Origin: HXMU1420-2 sp034670145
GTDB taxonomy: Bacteria; Pseudomonadota; Alphaproteobacteria; Rhodobacterales; Rhodobacteraceae
DNA length: 64,000 bases
Assembly (NCBI GenBank): GCA_034670145.1
Contig: JAXMOA010000004.1
Location: 124,001 to 188,000, forward strand
Direction: 5' to 3'
Part shown: positions 58,482 to 64,000 of the stretch, one piece after another
Layout: every line of letters begins with the position of its first letter
How positions within the stretch are numbered: the first letter of the stretch is position 1
Translations under genes and position numbers: made by a program
Notes under the pieces: generated by a model
Seen by the model: only the letters and a program-made list of their open reading frames with translations
Databases searched by the model: none
What the model was told of the DNA's origin: nothing

Positions 58482-60599
58482 ATGCCGTTTGGTTATCTGG
58501 TGTCCCTTGGGTCGGACGAAACCCTGTCAGCCTACGACTCCATCACCGGCAGCGCCGTATTCTTTACGACCGACTCGAACCTCGGGGCCGGCGAATGGGC
58601 CTGGACCGGGACAGACTCTGGGGTCAATTTCTATAACGAACTGGAAACAGGCGACTATCACCTGGCGACGGATGGCAATGTCTATTTCGTCCCCGACCTG
58701 GGCACCGTCGCCACGCTGACATCGGCCCAGACCCCCAGCTTCCCCAGTTACTCGAATTTCAACACTGTCGACGGCACCGCCGCGTCCGACACAATGAACA
58801 ACAGCTATGTCGACGCGGATGGAGACGGGATCAACGATACCGCTGACAACGCAGATCTGGTCTATGGCTACGCAGGGGACGACACGATCCGATCCGGCGC
58901 AGGCGATGACACGGTCTTTGGTGGTGCCGGCAGTGACGAGTTGCGTGGCGGCGGCGGCGCAGATGTTATTCACGGCGATGGGCAGACCAGCAGCACCGAA
59001 GCCCTGCGCTGGTTCGCCGAAGGCACCGATGGCGCGGACCTGAGCGCAGGCTTTACCCAGAACACCGGCCAGATGAATGTCTCGGTCTCGTTTAACAACG
59101 ACGGCAACAACAACCCGGACTACCAGGTCGAAACCAGCGATCAAATCTACACGCCCAGCGGAGACCCCCAAAGCGACCATTCCAGCCTGTATTTGTTCGG
59201 CAATGGCGATGGGGCAACCAGCACCACAACGATAGAATTTGACACCAACGACCAAAGCGACATGACCGATGAGGTCGAAAATGTCACCTTTCGGATCAAC
59301 GATGTCGACTGGGCCTCGGGCAATCACCGCGATGTGGTAACGGTCAATGCCTTCGATGCAAATGGCGACCCCGTCACTGTGGTTCTGACCCCCACCAGCA
59401 CCGTGTCAGGCGAAGACAGCGTTTCGGGAAACACCGTGACCGCAGGGGATTTGTCCGACGGACCAGGGGATGCCACAGGCTCGGTTCTGGTTGAGATCGC
59501 GGGTCCGGTCCAGAGTATTGAAATCATATATGAAAACGATCTGGGCGGCACGCAGGCGATCTGGGTCAGTGATGTCTATTTCGACACTATCCCGGCCGAA
59601 GGCGGCAACGATTCGCTCTATGGTGGCGGTGGCGCTGACCAACTGATCGGCGGCGATGGCGACGACGCGCTGCGCGGTGGTGCGGGCAGCGACACGATGC
59701 AGGGCGGCACCGGTGACGACTACCTGCGCGGCGGGACCGGCGCGGACGTTGCCGAGGGCGGTGATGGGGCCGATAGCTTCGATGTCTCGGAGGGCGACAC
59801 CGTTACGGGCGGGGCCGGAGACGATGTGTTTCGTCTGGTCGATCTGGCCGAAAGCGGCTCGGCCGGGATCACGCTGGTCGGCGGAGAAGATGACGAAACC
59901 ATTGGCGACACCTTGGATTTCAACGGGCTGATCGATCGCTCCACGCTCAACCTGACCACCAACACAACCGGAGAGCTGGCGGGCACGGTCGAAATGCTCG
60001 ACGGATCGCTGGTGACGTTTTCCAACATCGAAAACATCATCTGCTTCACCCCGGGCACCATGATCCGCACGCCTTACGGGGACCGGGCCATTGAAACCCT
60101 GCGCCCCGGCGATCTGATCCTGACCAAGGACAGCGGCCCACAGCCGATCCGTTGGGTCGGTGGTCGGACCGTATCCGCATTGGGTCATCTGGCACCGGTT
60201 ACGTTGGATCCGTCGATGTTTGGAGACGCCCACGGGCCGCTCCTGGTCAGCCCGCAGCACCGTATCGTTCTGGAAGGCGCCCGCGCGCAATTGCTCTTTG
60301 GCAGCCGCGAGGTGTTCACCCCTGCCAAACACCTGATCAAATGCGGGCTTGCCCATCAGCACGCAACCGACAGCGTACATTACATGCACCTGATGATGTC
60401 CCAGCACGAGGTGATCTACGCCAATGGCCTTCCGACAGAGAGCTTTTTTCCAGGTGACGAGGCCTTTGAATGCCTCACCGCCGCAGACCGCGCCGCCCTG
60501 TTTCAGGAGTTTCCCGAATTGCGCAGCGGAACAGGCGCCTTCAACAGCACAGCCCGCCCCTGCATCCGCGCGCATGAAGCGGCGTTGATGGTAGCCTGA
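58482..60599 (+). CDS. RTX (hemolysin-type calcium-binding) protein with Hint domain
   Basis: This 705-residue protein is probably secreted by a type I system. It has glycine/aspartate-rich nonapeptide repeats in two blocks (GYAGDDTIRSGAGDDTVFGG near residue 130 and GGNDSLYGGGGADQLIGGDG near 375), separated by a beta-rich domain. A Hedgehog/intein (Hint) domain starts at Cys521 (ICFTPGTMIRTPYGDRAIE) and includes LLVSPQHRIVLEG. Such Hint domains can self-cleave. The ATG at 58482 gives MPFGYLVSLG, the conserved start in this family; no classical signal peptide is present. It abuts the next, convergent gene with no gap. Confidence 0.88.
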   Translation: MPFGYLVSLGSDETLSAYDSITGSAVFFTTDSNLGAGEWAWTGTDSGVNFYNELETGDYHLATDGNVYFVPDLGTVATLTSAQTPSFPSYSNFNTVDGTAASDTMNNSYVDADGDGINDTADNADLVYGYAGDDTIRSGAGDDTVFGGAGSDELRGGGGADVIHGDGQTSSTEALRWFAEGTDGADLSAGFTQNTGQMNVSVSFNNDGNNNPDYQVETSDQIYTPSGDPQSDHSSLYLFGNGDGATSTTTIEFDTNDQSDMTDEVENVTFRINDVDWASGNHRDVVTVNAFDANGDPVTVVLTPTSTVSGEDSVSGNTVTAGDLSDGPGDATGSVLVEIAGPVQSIEIIYENDLGGTQAIWVSDVYFDTIPAEGGNDSLYGGGGADQLIGGDGDDALRGGAGSDTMQGGTGDDYLRGGTGADVAEGGDGADSFDVSEGDTVTGGAGDDVFRLVDLAESGSAGITLVGGEDDETIGDTLDFNGLIDRSTLNLTTNTTGELAGTVEMLDGSLVTFSNIENIICFTPGTMIRTPYGDRAIETLRPGDLILTKDSGPQPIRWVGGRTVSALGHLAPVTLDPSMFGDAHGPLLVSPQHRIVLEGARAQLLFGSREVFTPAKHLIKCGLAHQHATDSVHYMHLMMSQHEVIYANGLPTESFFPGDEAFECLTAADRAALFQEFPELRSGTGAFNSTARPCIRAHEAALMVA

Positions 60600-61379
60600 T
60601 TACTCTGCCGATACGGCATAGGGCGCACGGCGCCCCTCCGCCCAGGCGCGGGCCGCATCCCCAAAGGCCGAAAACAATCTGCGCGAGGGCGTATCCTCAG
60701 CCGCCTTGAATTCGGGATGCCACTGTACCGACAGCGCAAAACCGGGGGCGCCATCGACATAAATCGCCTCGGGGGTGCCATCGGGGGCATGGCCGTCCAC
60801 AATCACGCGCGATCCCGGTTCCTTGATCCCCTGCCCGTGCAATGTGTTGGTCATAATCTCGGTCGCGCCAAACACCCGATGAAATGGCCCGTTTTCGGAC
60901 AGTGTCACCTTGTGGCGCAGCGCAAACTTCTCTTCCAGCGTTCCATCCGGCGGCATCCTGTGATTGTCCCGCCCCGGCAGGTCGCGGATTTCCGGATAGA
61001 GCGATCCGCCCAGCGCCACGTTCACCTCTTGAAAGCCGCGGCAAATCCCCAAAATCGGCTGTCCGCGTTCGACACAAGCCCGCACCAGTTCCAACGCGAC
61101 CGCATCCCGCGCCCGGTCAAAGGTTCCATGCGCCTCGGTTTCATCCTCGCCGTATTCTTCGGGATGCACATTCGGACGCCCGCCGGTCAGCACAAAGCCG
61201 TCACAAATCTCTGTCAGTTCGGCCACAGACACAAACCGGGGATCGGAAGGGATCAGCAGTGGCAGACACCCCGCAACGTCAGACACGGCCTCGGTGTTCA
61301 TCACACCGGTTGCGTAAACCTCGTAGGTTTCATTGATCAGATGCGAATTGCCAAGAATGCCAATGACGGCGCGAGCCAT
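60600..61379 (-). CDS. class I glutamine amidotransferase-like hydrolase (peptidase C26 / PuuD-like)
   Basis: This 259-residue protein has the C26 triad: nucleophile C113 in ILGICRGFQEVNVALGG, and a His/Glu pair in SVQWHPEFK. GFVLTGGRPNVHPEEYG is the typical substrate-loop motif of gamma-glutamyl-GABA hydrolases. AAAGGA precedes the ATG at 61379. It may hydrolyse gamma-glutamyl-polyamine or other gamma-glutamyl compounds; no puu pathway genes are nearby to confirm. Confidence 0.88.
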   Translation of the reverse strand: MARAVIGILGNSHLINETYEVYATGVMNTEAVSDVAGCLPLLIPSDPRFVSVAELTEICDGFVLTGGRPNVHPEEYGEDETEAHGTFDRARDAVALELVRACVERGQPILGICRGFQEVNVALGGSLYPEIRDLPGRDNHRMPPDGTLEEKFALRHKVTLSENGPFHRVFGATEIMTNTLHGQGIKEPGSRVIVDGHAPDGTPEAIYVDGAPGFALSVQWHPEFKAAEDTPSRRLFSAFGDAARAWAEGRRAPYAVSAE

Positions 61380-61531
61380 GGAAAATCCTTTTCTACAGAA
61401 CGCCCCGAACATACGAACAGCCATGCGCCCCGGCAACCGTTGGGTTCGCGCAATGCGATGTTGAGCATTGCACAGAACCCGTTGATCGCCGCGCGGCTGA
61501 TCAATGACGCAGGGCTGCTCTATTCAAGGTC

Positions 61532-61569
61532 CTGGCGTCGAGGGCGTCCAAAAACACTCTAGACGCCAG
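61532..61569. repeat. inverted repeat between malate synthase and C26 genes
   Basis: CTGGCGTC (61532-61539) and GACGCCAG (61562-61569) are perfect arms around a 22-nt loop, in the 242-bp gap downstream of the malate synthase stop. A possible terminator for glcB, although no T-run follows. The rest of the gap holds no gene I can support. Confidence 0.4.
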
Positions 61570-61621
61570 ACTGTGGCCAAACCGTTAACCTGCGGCCCGC
61601 CAGGCTGACGGGCTAGCCGCA

Positions 61622-63778
61622 TTACGCGGCGTTGCTGGCCTTCAGCTCCAGTCGGCGGGCGTGCAGAACCGGTTCTGTATAGCCAGACGGCTGGATACGG
61701 CCCTTGAACACCAGATCACAGGCGGCCTGAAACGCGACCCCGTCAAAGCCCGGGCCCATGGGACGATACAAAGGATCGCCACTGTTTTGCCCATCGACGA
61801 CACCAGCCATCTTGCGCATGGCGGCCATGACCTGGTCTGGCTCGACCACGCCATGATGCAACCAATTTGCCAGATGCTGCGCACTAATGCGGCAGGTTGC
61901 CCGATCTTCCATCAGTCCAACATTGTTGATGTCCGGCACTTTGGAGCAGCCGATTCCCTGATCCACCCAACGCACAACATATCCCAGGATGCCTTGCGCG
62001 TTGTTTTCAATCTCGCGTGCAATCTCGCCAGCTTCAAAGTTGCGCCCGCCAGCCAGCGGGATCGACAGCAGATCGTCCAAGGTGCCGCGTGCGCCCTGCG
62101 CCGCGATTTCATCCTGGCGTGCCGATACGTTCACACTGTGATAATGCGTGGCGTGCAACGTCGCCGCCGTGGGTGATGGCACCCAGGCACAGCTGGCCCC
62201 GGATTGCGGATGGCCGATCTTTTGATCCAACATATCCGCCATCATGTCGGGCGCCGCCCACATGCCCTTGCCGATCTGTGCACGTCCCTTCAGCCCACAG
62301 GCCAAACCGATATCGACATTGCGGTCTTCATAAGAGGCAATCCAGGGCGTGCCCTTGATCTCTCCCTTCGGCAGCATCGCCCCCGCTTCCATCGAGGTGT
62401 GGATTTCATCACCGGTCCGGTCCAGAAAGCCCGTATTGATAAAGGCAACCCGGGATTTGGCGGCGCGGATACAGGCCTTGAGGTTCACCGACGTGCGCCG
62501 TTCCTCGTCCATAATGCCCAGTTTGACCGTGTTCTGCGGCAGACCCAGAATCGTCTCGACCCGGGTAAAGATCTCGTCCGCAAAGGCGACCTCTTCGGGC
62601 CCGTGCATCTTGGGCTTTACCACATAGACACTGCCATGCGCCGAGTTGCGATCGCCGCCCGACTTGCCCAGATCATGCATCGCAATCAGCGTGGTGACCA
62701 TCGCATCCATCAGGCCTTCGCCGATTTCGGCACCGTCCTGATCCAGGATCGCGGGATTGGTCATCAGGTGGCCGACATTGCGCACCAGCATCAAAGAACG
62801 CCCCTTGAGCGTCAGCGGTGTCCCATCCGCCCCCTCATAGGCGCGATCCGGGTTCATCCGACGGGTCACGGTAGAGCCACCTTTTTCAAAGCTCTCTTCC
62901 AGATCGCCACGCATCAGACCCAACCAGTTGGTATAGGCCAAAACCTTATCCTCGGCATCAACAGCGGCGACAGAATCCTCGCAATCCATGATCGTGGACA
63001 TCGCGCTTTCCAGAACCACATCCGCCAGATGCATCGGATCGGTCTGCCCAATCGAATGGGTGGCGTCGATCTGGAGGATCACATGCAGGTCATTGTTGCA
63101 AAAGACCACCTCGGACAGATCCGATGTCCCCCCCTTGAACTGACCAGGATCGGCCAGCGCAATCTTGCCGGCTGCCGTCGTACACAGGATCTGTGCGCCC
63201 TCTTGCGTCAACCCGGTCACATCTGCCCAGCTGGCCCCGTCAAGCGGCAGGGTCTTGTCCAAAAACGCCTTGGCCCAGGCGATCACCCGCCCACCGCGTT
63301 CTGTATCATAACCGCCGCCTGCGGGACGATCACCCAGCGCATCGGTACCATACAACGCATCATACAAGCTGCCCCAACGGGCATTGGCCGCGTTCAGCGC
63401 AAACCGGGCGTTCATGATTGGCACCACCAGCTGCGGTCCCGCGATCAAGGCGATTTCCGGGTCGACATTGCCGGTCTCAATCGAAAAATCCGGCCCTTCG
63501 GGCAGCAGATATCCGATTTCTTCCAGATAAGCCTTATAGGCGGCCGCATCATGCGGCTGGTCCCGCCGCTCCATGTGCCAGGTATCCAATTGCCCCTGGA
63601 TCGCCGAGCGCTTTTCCAGCAGCGCGCGGTTCTTGGGGCTGAGATCGCGGACCAAAGCCGCAAAGCCAGACCAAAACGCCTCACGCGATACGCCGGTGCC
63701 CGGCAAGGCCTGAGTGTCGATGAACTGTGCCAATGTGGCCGCTACGTTCAGCCCTTCAATCTCGATACGGTCGCTCAT
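61622..63778 (-). CDS. glcB: malate synthase G
   Basis: This 718-residue Mg2+-dependent enzyme condenses glyoxylate and acetyl-CoA to malate. Typical features are MDCEDSVAAVDAEDKVLAYTNWLGLMRG (active-site Glu/Asp region), KGRSLMLVRNVGHLMTNPAILD, GIMDEERRTSVNLKACIRAA and GAMLPKGEIKGTPWIASYEDRNVDIGLACGLKGRAQIGKGMWA. The G isoform is single-chain and longer than AceB. AGGAGA precedes the ATG. No isocitrate lyase is in the window; Rhodobacteraceae may instead use malate synthase in glyoxylate or ethylmalonyl-CoA metabolism. Confidence 0.96.
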   Translation of the reverse strand: MSDRIEIEGLNVAATLAQFIDTQALPGTGVSREAFWSGFAALVRDLSPKNRALLEKRSAIQGQLDTWHMERRDQPHDAAAYKAYLEEIGYLLPEGPDFSIETGNVDPEIALIAGPQLVVPIMNARFALNAANARWGSLYDALYGTDALGDRPAGGGYDTERGGRVIAWAKAFLDKTLPLDGASWADVTGLTQEGAQILCTTAAGKIALADPGQFKGGTSDLSEVVFCNNDLHVILQIDATHSIGQTDPMHLADVVLESAMSTIMDCEDSVAAVDAEDKVLAYTNWLGLMRGDLEESFEKGGSTVTRRMNPDRAYEGADGTPLTLKGRSLMLVRNVGHLMTNPAILDQDGAEIGEGLMDAMVTTLIAMHDLGKSGGDRNSAHGSVYVVKPKMHGPEEVAFADEIFTRVETILGLPQNTVKLGIMDEERRTSVNLKACIRAAKSRVAFINTGFLDRTGDEIHTSMEAGAMLPKGEIKGTPWIASYEDRNVDIGLACGLKGRAQIGKGMWAAPDMMADMLDQKIGHPQSGASCAWVPSPTAATLHATHYHSVNVSARQDEIAAQGARGTLDDLLSIPLAGGRNFEAGEIAREIENNAQGILGYVVRWVDQGIGCSKVPDINNVGLMEDRATCRISAQHLANWLHHGVVEPDQVMAAMRKMAGVVDGQNSGDPLYRPMGPGFDGVAFQAACDLVFKGRIQPSGYTEPVLHARRLELKASNAA

Positions 63779-63941
63779 GTTACTCTCCTGATCCCATTAG
63801 AGCCGAGTTAGAGCACAAGTTTCCGATAGGCAACAATATCCCCTCTTTGCGCTACTTGGGAATTTTGCGGGATCGGTTAAGAATTTCTTGTGTGAAGGGT
63901 ATTCAACCGCCCGGATCAGAGGGCACCAGAGGGGCGGCGGC

Positions 63942-64000
63942 CTATGTCCCCGGCATGCGGTGGCCCTCTGTATGCTCCATATAGTCGTAAAAATCACGCA
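63942..64000 (-). CDS. C-terminal end of an unidentified gene (partial)
   Basis: The last 18 codons of a minus-strand frame, ending RDFYDYMEHTEGHRMPGT and TAG, run off the right edge. The residue mix looks like a protein C-terminus and the frame is on the glcB strand, but 18 residues cannot identify a family and it could be chance. Between it and glcB lie about 163 bp with two TTTGCG direct repeats (63846-63851 and 63864-63869). Confidence 0.4.
   Translation of the reverse strand, partial: RDFYDYMEHTEGHRMPGT

Noticed and set aside
61440..61562. Short plus-strand frame (MLSIAQNPLIAARLINDAG) as a transposase remnant
   Set aside because: Too short to match any transposase family and no terminal repeats or target duplications are visible.
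63797..63997. 66-codon minus-strand frame upstream of malate synthase
   Set aside because: It covers the promoter and leader of glcB, with no Shine-Dalgarno; the short frame ending at 63942 is a slightly better candidate.

Overview
The window looks like a chromosome segment of a marine Rhodobacteraceae (Roseobacter-group alphaproteobacterium). The supporting signs are a G+C-rich base composition, a nuo (complex I) locus interleaved with small unknown genes, the pccB/pccA/methylmalonyl-CoA mutase set with an ScfR-family regulator, an alphaproteobacterial SspB, and RTX-Hint and DUF families typical of that group. I saw no rRNA, tRNA, CRISPR array, phage or intact insertion sequence.

Region 1 (1-16.1 kb, nearly all minus strand) holds nuoA-nuoI in the order A-B-C-D-E-F-G-H-I, with the rest of the operon presumably running off the left edge. 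Between the nuo genes sit small genes: an NTF2-like protein, two related membrane proteins, a membrane-anchored helix-hairpin-helix protein that shares modules with an extended NuoE, DUF5337, an inositol-monophosphatase-family enzyme, an orphan Flp-like pilin, two tandem DUF3291 proteins, two lipoproteins and DUF5333. TTGACC-N17-TA type promoters precede nuoA and, separately, nuoB.

Region 2 (16.6-31.7 kb) is an exopolysaccharide locus. It encodes a Wzc-like co-polymerase/BY-kinase, a Wzy-like polymerase, an ExoY-like priming sugar transferase, two GT4 and one GT2 glycosyltransferases, a pyruvyl transferase and a secreted clan-A glycoside hydrolase. It ends with an NRPS-like protein (condensation, carrier and thioesterase domains, no adenylation domain) followed 23 bp later by its own Sfp-type phosphopantetheinyl transferase. 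This pair is the most unusual system in the window.

Region 3 (31.7-50.1 kb) starts with housekeeping genes (SspB, a DnaJ/TerB protein and others). It then carries the propionyl-CoA to succinyl-CoA route: methylmalonyl-CoA mutase, pccA, a tightly coupled run of small genes, pccB and the regulator pccR. TGCAA-type repeats stand in front of pccB and pccR. A 361-bp non-coding stretch before pccA has a terminator and a long-range inverted repeat, which suggests a small RNA or leader.

Region 4 (50.1-64 kb) is mixed metabolism: hemerythrin, a choline-dehydrogenase-like GMC oxidoreductase with a GST, a TTC38-like protein, a TetR regulator with a clear operator in front of an isoquinoline-oxidoreductase-type molybdoenzyme, an RTX-Hint surface protein, a class C26 glutamine amidotransferase-like hydrolase, and malate synthase G.
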